From Nissolia schottii (Eukaryota; Streptophyta; Magnoliopsida; Fabales; Fabaceae): 64,000 nucleotides of DNA. A program made the translations under genes and the position numbers. Shown piece after piece: positions 21,238 to 31,733 of this stretch. How positions within the stretch are numbered: position 1 is the stretch's first letter; the number at the start of each line of letters is the position of its first letter. Location: assembly GCA_003254905.1 (NCBI GenBank), contig QANU01105760.1:1-64000 (forward strand). The letters run 5' to 3'. The notes under the pieces were generated by a model, which was not told the DNA's origin, ran no database searches, and was given only the letters and a program-made list of their open reading frames with translations.

Positions 21238-22861
21238 CTACATGAGCCTCGCATACATTCGTTTCATTTGTTCCTTGTGCCTCCGGAATGTATCCTTGGT
21301 CTTCTGTTGTTGCTTCTGATGAATGGCCGCTTGTTGAGCCAGCTCCTGATTTAGCTTGAACACCGTCTCGCGGAGCTCGTCCGCCTTGGACTGAGTACTC
21401 GACGACCTCGAGGTTGCTCTACGGCGAGCCGCTCGTACAGTGGCCACCGACAGCTGTGTGCCCCGGCCGTAAACCCGGTTACGGTTCTGGCCGCCAGCCA
21501 CGGTTAACCACACCTCCTCCTCATTGATCGGAGGGGGCACTGTGCTAGGGGGTGCAGATTGCGTCTGCTGGGTCTGTGCCTCCCAAAGAGCAGCGTCAAA
21601 TGCAACCTGCGGCACATAAAAGTCAAACAAACCACATCAGAATTAATTTGACACAATGACAATGAAAGTAGGCAATTAACTAACGCAACAGTACTTACGG
21701 CAATTTGCTCGGAGCATTCATCGACCCACTTCGTCTTATCGGCCTTCAGCTTGTGGGTCTCACGGAACAACTCTGACTCAGTGGGCGGCTGACCAAGGGT
21801 TCTCTCCTGCATAAGCCAGCAGTGACTAATTAATTGAAAAAGAATTGATTCATCATTCAAGTGTAATAATTAAGTCACAACAGTACATAATAATTAGTAC
21901 CAGTCTCTTCCGCGTGTCGTACTGTGTGGCGGAACCTAGTGTGTGCATGTTGCCGCCCCGATCGGCCGTCCGTGCACGCTTAGACGCTGCCGACTTCGCC
22001 TTGTATTCTGCGCTTGCCCAGTAGGCCTTCAGGTGCGCCAGCTGGTCAGCAGTCATCCAATAAGGATCCGGGGTCCTACCCGATTTGATGTCCGCATACA
22101 GCTGCTATAGACGCCGGCCAGCTCTATAATGGAAAACCCTTTTCAAGGCAGGAACATCAGTCTCATCGGATACAAAGTGATCCTGACAAATAAACACAGT
22201 TTATTAGGCACAAACACAGATATCAAATAGCACAATTTTGCACAAGTCATCCCGGTAATGCTGATAATTCTCTGTAGGACGGTTGTAGCACTTCTTGACA
22301 ACCTCTGTCACATATCCCTTTGCGAGTTTGTGATTCTTAAACCTGTCCACCCAAAAAGGAAATTTAAAATGTACCTTTTTCCATTACTAAAACATAATAA
22401 CATGAATCTGCCGCCCAATTAATTAATTAACAAATACAACACCATATAACGACATACCCGCTGTATGTATCATCGACCTGCAGACGGGGTCTGGACTCAG
22501 TAGACGGCGACGTCTCTGGTTCTTCATCAGCCTGCCCCTCATGCTGCTGGGTGTTCGTGAAGATGGTCGGTGTGCTTTCTGGCGGCTGGCCATATCCACC
22601 AAGTATCGGCATATCAGCTTCTGCGGTGTGAGGACCGGCGGAGAAATCCCCAAACCTCTCGGGCCTAGGGTCACTTAACGGCGAGCTGGACTGCACCATG
22701 CCAGGCGTGGGTATAAACCCGTCCCCAACCGGAGATCCGCCTGATGATCCGCCGGATCGTCCCTCGGACCTTCCGCGCGTCCTGCCTCCCCTCCCCCGTC
22801 GCCCACTGCCTCGCACTGGGAAGTAGGCGGGCAATTTTCCCTTCCCCTTATCGCCAACCAT
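21238..22861 (-). pseudogene. TnpA-like second gene of the CACTA element, one in-frame stop
   Basis: Five exons can be traced on the minus strand: 22861 to about 22460 (MVGDKGKGKLPAYFPVRGSG, a Gly/Arg-rich N-terminus, then a Pro/Ser-rich stretch), about 22345-22245 (RFKNHKLAKGYVTEVVKKCY), about 22182-21902 (DHFVSDETDVPALKRVFHY...PYWMTADQLAHL...), about 21807-21709 (ERTLGQPPTESELFRETHKL) and about 21606-21238 (a Gln-rich coiled-coil-like C-terminus ending QMKRMYARLM). This is the layout of the plant Ptta/En-Spm transposase-associated gene, whose product binds the subterminal motifs. A TAG at 22105-22107 interrupts RRL*QLYADIK in the third exon. The rest is well preserved. Exon ends are approximate. 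Confidence 0.8.
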
Positions 22862-22871
22862 GTCTTGATTG

Positions 22872-22878
<7 letters not shown>

Positions 22879-22910
<32 letters not shown>
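22879..22910. repeat. (GT)n microsatellite
   Basis: About 16 GT units immediately upstream of the TnpA-like start codon, in the 5' untranslated region of that gene. Confidence 0.95.
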
Positions 22911-22912
<2 letters not shown>

Positions 22913-22961
22913 AACTACACGTAACCACCAACAGTAAGTTATCACAAACATGATAAACAAT

Positions 22962-24759
22962 ATTTATACCGAAAGCAAGTTAGATACAGAAATGCAAACA
23001 TGATCTCAAACTTGTCATCAGATAAATTCTCTTATGTTTTATTAATACAAAAATTACCAATTAATGTATTAAAAATTTGCGGTCTACAAGGATAACTCAG
23101 TCTAAACATTCAACGTTTGTCTTTGAGTGCGTGAAAACTCATAAATTATGTTCGACTTCACTAGTGGCAATAATAATAATAACTCCACCCCTCAACAACT
23201 CATAAATTAATCAAACTCGAATTTTGTCTACAACTCACTAGTAGTAATAATAATAATGACTTTGTATATAATCAATCATGTGGGAAATGATCACTCATGT
23301 GAGAAAAGATTTATGTTTTGATATTTAAAATGAAAAATGTTATTAAGATAATCTTTTTTGTGGATTGCATGAAAAAAACCTGCTTTTATGTGATAAAATT
23401 ATTAAAAAAACATATGAAATAATTAGTTATATTATATAACTAGTGATAATTAGGTTAATTTAGTAAAATTACAACTGCGTTTGTATTAAGCAAAATAATT
23501 TGTGATGTAAAATGTCCAATTTTTAGCTTCAACTTATTTTCGACAAAACAAATTTTGATTAAAATTTTCATTTTACAACAACCCTACTTTTTAACGTTTT
23601 ACATCAGTAAATATCAATTATTAAATAACCAAATTTAATAATATCATCTTCTTCTCACTATTCTTTTCTTCTTTAAATTGATGAGGTTAGTTCGATCAAA
23701 TAAGAATCATTTCCACTGTTATAAATATTAATAGTCATTTTACTTGTTTTTAAAAGTAAACAAAGTAAAATACATGACATATAATTAAATGGATAAAGTG
23801 CAATTTTCCCCACAATATCTGACCTTAACAAATATATAGTTTAATGACAATTCATTGTATTTCATACTTTTGTCTAATAATAGTGAAAAATTAAACATGT
23901 TATAGTCATATAAAAAAATGACAAGAGAGAATATATTCTCCTCAAAAACCCAATATATCCAACATAAAGTACCTATTTGGAGCTATGTAAAAGAATTATT
24001 TCCTAATAATTTATCTTAAATATAAAACAAAATTATTAGGACAATCACCTAATTATGCACGGTAATATATTAATCTAGCAATTTGAATCGTTGCGCGGTG
24101 CATGAACATTTTCGAGTGTAATTCACTTCCCAAATAATGTCTACTTTAATTGTCTCGCTGGCTCGTAAATTCTTATTTCTCTTTTAATATATATTTATCT
24201 TCCTTTTTATTTTCATCGTACCCATTCGTTGCATCGTCGCTCACTCGCAAAAATATAGGGGTTTTTGTTCATTTATTTAGATATATATTCAGAAATCTTA
24301 ATCAGCCAATGCCATGAAAAAGAAAATATTGTTTTTAGGAAAAATCCTTATTTGTGATAATTATGGAAATGAATCGAAGAGTGAGTTAGTAAAATATTAA
24401 TATTGATTAATAGGACTAATTCACTTAACAATTATAGGGAAAAGGTGCGTCTACTCAGGATTGTGAGAAATATCAACCTAGTTTCTTTATCACACTATAT
24501 ATACATGCACCATCTCTAATATTATTTGTACCAAAAAAATAATCATCTCTAGTATTCATTTTGCATAGTTGTGAAAATAATTTGACTCAGCTCTCTCATC
24601 AATGGCTGAAGTCAATCATTTTGCTCTGATGCCCGGGATGTCATGAAGAGTTTGGGACAAATTATGTAAGCTTGGCACAATAATAAAAAACACTAAGCAT
24701 TTTAAACATTTTTTCTAAACATTTTTGCCACCATTTTAATTCCTCAATAATAAAAAAAC
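22962..24759. other. AT-rich noncoding region of the CACTA element
   Basis: About 1.8 kb upstream of the TnpA-like gene with no ORF of note and no motif array. It presumably contains the promoter and leader, but no specific site was recognised. Confidence 0.5.
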
Positions 24760-25060
24760 TCTAAGCAAACAAAACAGAGCAGGATAAAACAACCTCAAAC
24801 AAAACAGAATCAAGTAACAAACAGAACAGAAACGAAACAACGAAACATATCAGAACAAAACAACCTAAAACAAAACAGAATAAGAAAAAAACAGAACAGG
24901 AACGAAACATATCAGAATAAGAATTTGTTAACCATTTTCAGAATCAAGTAACAAACAGAGCACAAACAGAGCAGAAATGTTAACCCGAACAGAACAAAAT
25001 GTGTACCAAAACAGAATCAAGAAAAAAACAGAAAAGGAACGAAACAGAACAGAAAGCTAA
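24760..25060. repeat. A-rich degenerate repeat of AACAGAA/AACAAAAC units
   Basis: Short units such as AAAACAGAA and GAAACGAAAC recur irregularly across about 300 bp within the CACTA element. A chance ORF continues from here into the GC-rich block at 25070-25340; it has no recognisable domain. Confidence 0.7.
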
Positions 25061-25369
25061 GAAGTTGACCTTCCCGGTGGTGGAACGGTGGCTGAACGGT
25101 GGCTGGAGCGTTCGGTGGCGGGCTGTGCGTGACTTTTCGGCGGCAACCGGTAGCACTCCCTCCTGCGGCGGCGGCTGCTCTGCTCGTTGCGGGCTGCGGG
25201 CGGCGTCAAAGGGAGGAGAGGGGCAGGGAGAGCATGACAGTGGGGGAGAGAGAGAGGGAGAGTGGGTGAGAGTGGGAGGAGGCGCCGGCGAGATAGAGAG
25301 GGCGAGTGAGAGTGGTAGGAGAGGTGAGAGGCGTTTCTGCGCTGTGAAGTTTAAATAGTCACATTAATA

Positions 25370-25745
25370 CATTACCGTCGGACTTATTACCTACCCACGG
25401 TAATGAAGCAGTAATAAATGCGCTCTGGAACCGTTGCAGCGCGTTTCACCCACGATGCCATTACCGTCGGTGAGTTTAATTTATGCCGACGCTACTGGCC
25501 CGTTATAAATGCGCGCCCAACCATTGACATTACTGTCGGATAAGTCACACAAATCTGCCGGTCGATTGCTTCGGTCTCTATCAACCGCCAGTACGGAATA
25601 AATTTACCATCGGTTTTGCGTCGGCTTATTTTCTTCCGCCGGAATCGTTAACCCGGTTCGTTTTCCTTCTTCTGTACTGTCAGTGAAGAGCCAATTCCGA
25701 CGGAAGTATCGTCGGAGTTTATCCGACAGAAATTTGCCGACGGAA
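25370..25745. repeat. CACTA right subterminal motif array
   Basis: Multiple ACCGTCGG, CCGACGG and diverged copies leading into the right terminus at 25766. Confidence 0.85.
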
Positions 25746-25766
25746 ATAGTTAGATTTGTAGTAGTG

Positions 25767-26322
25767 TGGCATCCCACCCCCATTTATTGACATCTAACCC
25801 TAAATTACCCCTAAATGAAATAAAATAAAATAAAATAATATTTAAGAATAATAATTAAGATTTATTATTAAATAATAACTTAATTAATTAATAAAATAAT
25901 ATTTAGTAACTTTAAAAGGATTGTTAGTACAAAGTAGTTGTTCGTAGATACATACAAGTGTTACCCCTATTTACGTTTCATTATGAGCTGTTACATACAT
26001 TAGCTAACTACAAATGGCTATGTACATGAACAAGCTATATAAAGCAAAGACACTACATACAAGAGGTACTTTTTTTTCATTTTTTAATACTAATATACAA
26101 TAAACACTTACTTAAGCGTCACAGTGTCTTTTGCAGGTACCTTGTCATCGTCTTGATTCTGATCAAGATTGAAGACTAAATTCATCATCTCAAGTTCCCA
26201 ACTTGTACCAAGGACCGAGTTACGAGTAATCTCGATACCGACCGTAACAATATATATATATATATATATTATAAAAACTATTTTAATATTCAAATCATGT
26301 GAAATATTTACTTGACATAAAT
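25767..26322. repeat. Duplicated tract, copy B, right of the CACTA insertion
   Basis: Matches about 14806-15373. Contains a (TA)n run at 26250-26269. Confidence 0.9.
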
Positions 26323-26725
26323 ACTAACTCCGGATTAAATCATTATATATACTCCTCAAATTAAGGCAAACTAGCTAGGACGGAAAAACTTAATAAAATA
26401 AAAATAAAAATTGTCTTTCTGAATTGACTGGTGAGGTTTGAACAGATATGAAAGCAGGGAAGGGACGTAGAAATTATTGGCAAATTAACATCGGCACATG
26501 CATGCTTCAAGTTGGTGGGGTACTGTGCCACTTGACAGCTACCACCAAACTGATCCTAAGACTTAGTCGTTTCTTTGGAAATTAATGGCCAAGCTTGTAA
26601 AGAGATACAAGTCAAGCCGTGTGTACGTTTAGATAAATTTCATATCAATTAAATAACTCTCATTCATTCATAGAAAATATTCCATTGGCCTTAGAATTTT
26701 TAAAGTCGGTAAATTTGTCATTTGG
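26323..26725. other. Noncoding tract
   Basis: No gene or repeat structure recognised. Confidence 0.4.
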
Positions 26726-27110
26726 TGTTAGAATATCACATTGTTTAAATATAAAGCTTAAATAGTCTCTATAAAATTAAGGTAACCCTCACTCCTTGAA
26801 CTAGTTTTTGGGGTTGAGTTAGATGGCTCAATTCTTAATATGATATCAGAGTTTATCATAATAAAATCGTCAATGACCTCACCCGATGATGTTTATTCAT
26901 GCAAACTCTAAGCTCCAAATGTTCAGTCTTAGGCGTGAGGGGGAATGTTAGAGTCTCACATTGCTTAGAAATAGAGCCGAGATAGACTTTATTATAATAT
27001 CAATGCAATTATCCTCACCTCATGAACTAGCTTTTGGGATTGAGTTTGGTCACTCAATTCTTAATAACTTTTGGGAGAGATGGTTATTGAGATGGTATCA
27101 GAGTCAATAT
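26726..27110 (+). mobile_element. TRIM (terminal-repeat retrotransposon in miniature)
   Basis: Two LTRs of about 115 bp, 26726-26840 (TGTTAGAATATCACATTG..) and 26946 to about 27065 (TGTTAGAGTCTCACATTG..), enclose about 105 bp. The first LTR is followed by TGATATCAGAG (26841), a variant of the TGGTATCAGAG primer-binding site complementary to initiator tRNA-Met. A purine tract (GGCGTGAGGGGGAA) precedes the second LTR. A second, better primer-binding site TGGTATCAGAG follows the second LTR at 27094, so the structure looks like the start of a tandem array. No coding capacity. Confidence 0.8.
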
Positions 27111-27195
27111 GATCAAGCGGTCAATGGTTCGATCTTTCATGATACCCATTTCAAAAAAAGTATTCATGTTGCAAGCTAAAAGAGCTCTTGCGTGG

Positions 27196-27219
27196 GTGTG
27201 TGTGTGTGTGTGTGTGTGT
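27196..27219. repeat. (TG)n microsatellite
   Basis: About 12 TG units, about 400 bp upstream of the kinase fragment at 27617. Confidence 0.9.
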
Positions 27220-27783
27220 ATATACCCCTTTAGTGAAAGAGACGGTTCCACATGTGTCATGGATAGTTATTGTTAAGGTGTACACCAAGTGTGGAATAAC
27301 TTAATGTGTAGTAATCATTGCTCTACTGCATATTACGATTTTATTTTTTTAACCATGTAAAAGTCTAACAATTTCTCCAATTCCATTTGCTCATCTAAAT
27401 TCTACAAAATTACACAAATTGGAAATTTCTTGTGAGTTGACTTCGTTGTACATATCTTGTTTATGGTCTTCAATATGTATGTCTAAGCAACTTATTTTTG
27501 TGTGTGTGAGCTTTCAGTACCTAATAATTCGTTTTCTCACCAACACTAAATAGATCCTCTCTCTCTCTCTCCCTCTATTCTCTTCTCTTCGCCAAATATA
27601 TTATTCTTCAGCAATCATGAACAGTATGACTTCCCCTCGTAGTTTCTTCCTCCTTTTACTTCTTGCTGCCCTTTGCCTTTCCTCTCTAGCTTTTGGAGCC
27701 AGCAGTACTCTGCCAGAAGATGAAGGTACGTATGCACTCGAACATCTTACACCACGGATCATTAATTAATGGATTTATATATA

Positions 27784-28010
27784 GAGTTCTGCTACACGTA
27801 CACCAAAAATCATATACCATACATACACCTCGTATTTATATACATAAAGTTTGTGTTTTAACTCATGTAATGTTTGTGCACTTAATTAAGTATATTTGAG
27901 AGTATCATTTACAAGTTTGTAATGTTTATGCACTCGTGAGAATAAAGTTTGTGTATTATTAATGGTGTATGTATGGGTGTATAAAATTGGACGTACATGT
28001 AGCATTTTTG
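27784..28010. mobile_element. hAT-like MITE, copy 2, in intron 1 of kinase copy C
   Basis: Same family as 13655-13882, with the same orientation relative to the kinase gene. The ends are GAGTTCTGCTACACGTACAC and, at the right, CGTACATGTAGCATTTTTG. It is flanked by TTATATATA on both sides (27775-27783 and 28011-28019), a low-complexity match. Confidence 0.75.
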
Positions 28011-28737
28011 TTATATATATAACTGTAATCTGATGTTATATACTTTTTTTTTTCATAAATTTTGATATATTATTAAGGTAATAGATCCTCTGATCATATA
28101 AAAAATTATCATGTTTGGTCATATGAAGATAGAGAAAGACAAAGAATTTAGGACTCAATTTAAATGTTTGTATTTTTCTCTCTCTTAACATGATCAAATA
28201 TGACAATTTTTAACATGATTTATATTTATTTCCTATAATTAATGACAAATAATTGAGAGTCATATTTTTTAGTCCAACTTATCATCTTACTTTGTGTGTC
28301 ATACAACACTCAAAATTTGAATTTATCTCATTAATTTTAATTTTAGATTTTGAGAAGTGTACATACGAGACAAGTAGAAGAATAAGTTAAAGTAAAAAGC
28401 ATGACTCATGAACTTCTCATTATTAATTAGTGTAAAATACTTCTCCCGTTCCATATTTTTTATCACTAGTTAGATACATTCACTAATTAATTAATGTATC
28501 CAGATACAATTTATATCTTGATATATTAACTTATAAATATACCTAAAATTGAAAGTCAACGTACAGATGAAATAACATTTTTGCTCATCAACTAATAATA
28601 TGTTTATTTTCTAAAGTAACTAACTAATCATGAGATTAGGAGTTTAAACTTCAGTGTATGCAAAATAATAATAATAATAATATAAAAAATCAAACAATTT
28701 CAATGATATAATTACAATGTACGATGGCACAGTAATA

Positions 28738-28921
28738 GAGTTTAATTGTTATGAATTGGCGGCATAAGTTTTTACAATATCATATAATTAAATTATTTCA
28801 CAAACATTTTTTTTAAGTAGTGAGCGAAAGAGTAAACTATTTTTACTCATATATATGGTAATATTTTATTGAATGGCATTGTAAAAAATCTTTACATTGT
28901 TATTGTATATCAATTAAACTC
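28738..28921. mobile_element. MITE with TIR GAGTTTAATTG, second member of the 62907 family
   Basis: The left end GAGTTTAATTGTTATG and the right end CAATTAAACTC are inverted, with internal TTTTTACA/TGTAAA blocks like the element at 62907-63073. It sits in intron 1 of kinase copy C. No exact target duplication was found. Confidence 0.55.
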
Positions 28922-29127
28922 ATAATATAATTTTATTTATTGTTATATATATGACAACATGCTAATATTAAGTTTATTATTATTTATTGTAATTATTATT
29001 AGGGAAAAGTTAACTTGTGTTTTAAGGTCAGAAACTTTTGAAACTTTTAACTTCAACGCATTAAGATTCTAATTGTTATTATCTTTTCAATGAATAATTT
29101 TCATTTCAGCAAAACTCTTATTATCAT

Positions 29128-29425
29128 GGGTTAATTAAGTTTTTAGTCCTTGTAATATGAAAAAGTTTAGTTTTAGTCTCTCATGACAAGTTTTAGTCCC
29201 TGTAAAATGTGAAAATTTGATTTTTGTCCCTGTGGACGGTTGGTGATGGACGGTGATGTAGAAATGGTCCCTGATGACAGGTTAACTGACACGTCATCAC
29301 CGTCCATCACCAACCGTCTACACGGACCAAAATCAAATTTTCACATTTTACTGGGACTAAAACTTGTCATGAAGGACTAAAACTAAACTTTTTCATAATA
29401 CAGGGACTAAAAACTTAATTAGCCC
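29128..29425. mobile_element. Mutator-like MITE, 298 bp, 9-bp TSD TATTATCAT
   Basis: It starts GGGTTAATTAAGTTTTTAG and ends with the near-perfect inverse. Nearly the whole element is palindromic, with a centre around 29270. TATTATCAT is repeated exactly at 29119-29127 and 29426-29434, the 9-bp duplication typical of MULEs. It sits in intron 1 of kinase copy C and shares its ends with the larger element at 37413-38879. Confidence 0.92.
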
Positions 29426-29835
29426 TATTATCATTAATGGCTTGCAAGCATTTTATACTTGTCAATATGAATAACTTGTGATACTAAATAGCAGTTTTGG
29501 TTGGTTATAAGAGGTTAACTACATTGCACGGCGGGAGGGTAAAATGTGATAAAAGTTGGACACCAAAATAAAAGTTATTCCATGAAATATGTTCTATACC
29601 AATATAATTAGAAGGATATTTACTTAGTATGAATCCCTGAGACGGGATAATGGAACCTAGCGAAGCTAGAAGCTGGGAAGTGAATTTGACCTTATATATG
29701 AGCCCACGTAGGAGTTCACAGACACCTTACTAACCCTTTGTTGTTGTGCCGCTTTGGGCTTGGGAATTTTCCAATAACAAAATCCTCTTTATTAAATTGA
29801 ATAGATGAATTTTTATAGATTATCATTATTATTAA

Positions 29836-29836
29836 T

Positions 29837-29877
<41 letters not shown>

Positions 29878-29878
29878 T
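29836..29878. repeat. (ATC)n microsatellite abutting a splice acceptor
   Basis: About 14 ATC units end four bases before the exon 2 acceptor TATAG (29878-29882) of kinase copy C, in the place of a usual polypyrimidine tract. Confidence 0.95.
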
Positions 29879-30837
29879 ATAGTGCAAGCTCTGAAAGACA
29901 TAGCTAAGACACTTGGAAAAAAGAGTTGGAATTCTAGCAGCGGAGATCCTGCATGCTATGGAGCAGGAGTCTGGAATTCATGTTTTGATGTGAAACAAAA
30001 CATTAGCGATGTCGTCATCTGCAATTGCTCCTATGCCAATGGCAATGTCTGTCATGTAACAAGCTTGTATGTCTCTCAATCCCTTCGGTTTGCATGCACG
30101 CATCAATAAAATGTGTAATTATGATCGAGAAATGTTATAACAATATTTTTGAGACCATTTCCATGGTTAAATACACAATCAGGTGTTTGAAACGACAAGA
30201 TCTCCCAGGTCAACTCCCACCGGAATTAGTCAAGTTGCCGTACCTTGAAGAAATGTATGTAATTCCTCCAACTTTGCCACATTAATTAAACCTCATTTTT
30301 AATGGAATTTTCATTTCTTTAACTACATTCATATCTATATATAACATGTTATTACTACTATTTTGCATCACACACTCAACATTCTCTTTGTGTTATGTAC
30401 AGTGGTCTTACTTTCAACTACCTGAGCGGTACAATTCCTAAAGAATGGGGCTCCATGAATCTTGTCTTCATGTATTCTCTTCCAATTCTCAATAAATTCT
30501 GTATTCTTTATGATATATATATATATATAATATTTTTTACAGTTGATGTTAATTTGCTTCTTTATTATGGCAGAGATCTAGGGGGGAATCAAATAACAGG
30601 TCCGATACCGGTAGAGATAGCAAACATTTCCACTCTCGAAGTTTTGTGAGTTAATTTCCACTCTCTCCAGCCTTCTATGCAAAAGACAAAATCCTCATTT
30701 TTGCATGCTTTTAACAAATATTCATTCAAACTGAAACTATATAACTGCTATCTATAAATGGATAGTGTCGTGGAGTTCAATCAATTGTCTGGAAATCTTC
30801 CTCCTCAGCTTGGAAATCTAATCAAACTTCAGAGACT

Positions 30838-31480
30838 GTAAGTCTACCTTTATTTTATTTTGAGTAAAATCTTAAATTAGCCTCTAACAAAAGTATCACT
30901 CAATAAATTTGTCCATGGCTATAAAAAATGAAACCCCTCAATGTTGTCCTTAAGAATTAAAAAGTGGGCCAAATTATTCCTTTACTGAAATAAGATGGTA
31001 AGTAGATGAGTACTGCCAGACTCATAGGGTGTGGATTGAGTGCTATGGAATTTCACCTCTTGCATGCTCAATGGAAAATTTGAGAAAAATTGGTGATATA
31101 TGGGGGGTTACTATAGTTAATTTGTTGTGCCAAAATTCTCTTATGCTAGCGGCTTAGCCATATTTTTGTTCTTTTTAAAGAGTGCAATAAGACTAAAAAT
31201 ATATGATGAATGCTTTGATGCACTGGCTAATTATGGTGTATGATGCACCAGGTAGAATATTGTGACCCACTTGTGTTTAGTAATATGCAAAAATGCGGTT
31301 AAACAGGTTTCTGTTGAAGTGTGAGTAAGCACATTCCGATTTTGCCCCTCATTATTCTTTCCATTTTCTTCTCACGACCCTCCTACTGGTATCCATAGCT
31401 CAATGAGAATCTAATTTTTCACCATCAATTATAGGTAGCAACACAAAGCAAATCTAATCTTCACAATATGCTTAATTTTG
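30838..31480. other. Noncoding DNA downstream of the truncated kinase
   Basis: No kinase exon and no other gene recognised. The breakpoint where similarity to the kinase gene is lost must lie in this interval. Confidence 0.5.
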
Positions 31481-31656
31481 TTAGGTTGCCTGCCCGGTAT
31501 TCAAGGCTTAGCCTTGACTAATCCGGGTTGACCCGGGTCGCGCACCTGGCTATGGCGGGTGAGTCTCCCAGCCGGAATAACTGCGTATACAATGTCTCGA
31601 ACTGGGGACCTTGCTTAAGCGATACCAAGCCGCTTACCACTTGGACCAACTCCCGT
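31481..31656 (-). mobile_element. Second tRNA-derived SINE family
   Basis: Read on the minus strand, it begins near GGGAGTTGGTCCAAGTGGT (A-box-like TGGTCCAAGTGG), has a B-box-like CAGTTCGAGAC, and then a GC-rich body ending in GGGCAGGCAACCTAAC. It is unlike the Au-like SINE at 7377. No flanking duplication was determined. Confidence 0.65.
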
Positions 31657-31733
31657 TGGTATTACCGAAGGATAATGGCTAAATGGCTAAACAATTTGGC
31701 TTGCTGCACAAGCCAGTAAAATATAGCCAATTC

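Larger units (their letters stand above)
16512..25766 (-). mobile_element. CACTA (En/Spm) DNA transposon, 9,255 bp, complete ends
   Basis: The left end is CACTACTAGAAATTTGACC; the right end, read inward, is CACTACTACAAATCTAAC. The 3-bp target duplication TGG is at 16509-16511 and 25767-25769, and the uninterrupted site is visible in the paralogous tract near 14808. Arrays of TTACCGTCGG/CCGACGGTAA fill both subterminal regions. Both element genes run on the minus strand: a TnpA-like gene (22861-21238), then a TNP2-type transposase (19344 to about 17290). Both carry in-frame stops and the transposase lacks its C-terminal part, so this copy should be unable to move itself but could be moved by a related enzyme. 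Confidence 0.95.
27617..30837 (+). pseudogene. 5' fragment of an LRR-VIII-type receptor-like kinase gene (copy C)
   Basis: Exon 1 (27617-27725) encodes a signal peptide (MNSMTSPRSFFLLLLLAALC). Exon 2 (29883-30066) encodes the N-terminal cap (VQALKDIAKTLGKKSWNSSS, ..CNCSYANGNVCHVTSL). Then come LRR exons of 72, 69, 72 and 72 nt: 30183-30254, 30403-30471, 30574-30645 and 30766-30837 (for example CLKRQDLPGQLPPELVKLPY; NQITGPIPVEIANISTLEVL). All have GT/AG ends and join in phase without a stop, which is the exon pattern of the At1g53430-type kinases. After the GTAAGT donor at 30838 no further LRR, malectin-like or kinase exon was found in the next 5 kb, which holds SINE and Copia remnants. The gene is thus 3'-truncated, though it could yield a secreted LRR fragment if it has a usable polyadenylation site. 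Confidence 0.85.

Noticed and set aside
24999-25358. 119-residue ORF in a GC/GA-rich block inside the CACTA element
   Set aside because: Low-complexity Gly/Arg/Glu composition from a purine-rich leader; no domain and no splice context.
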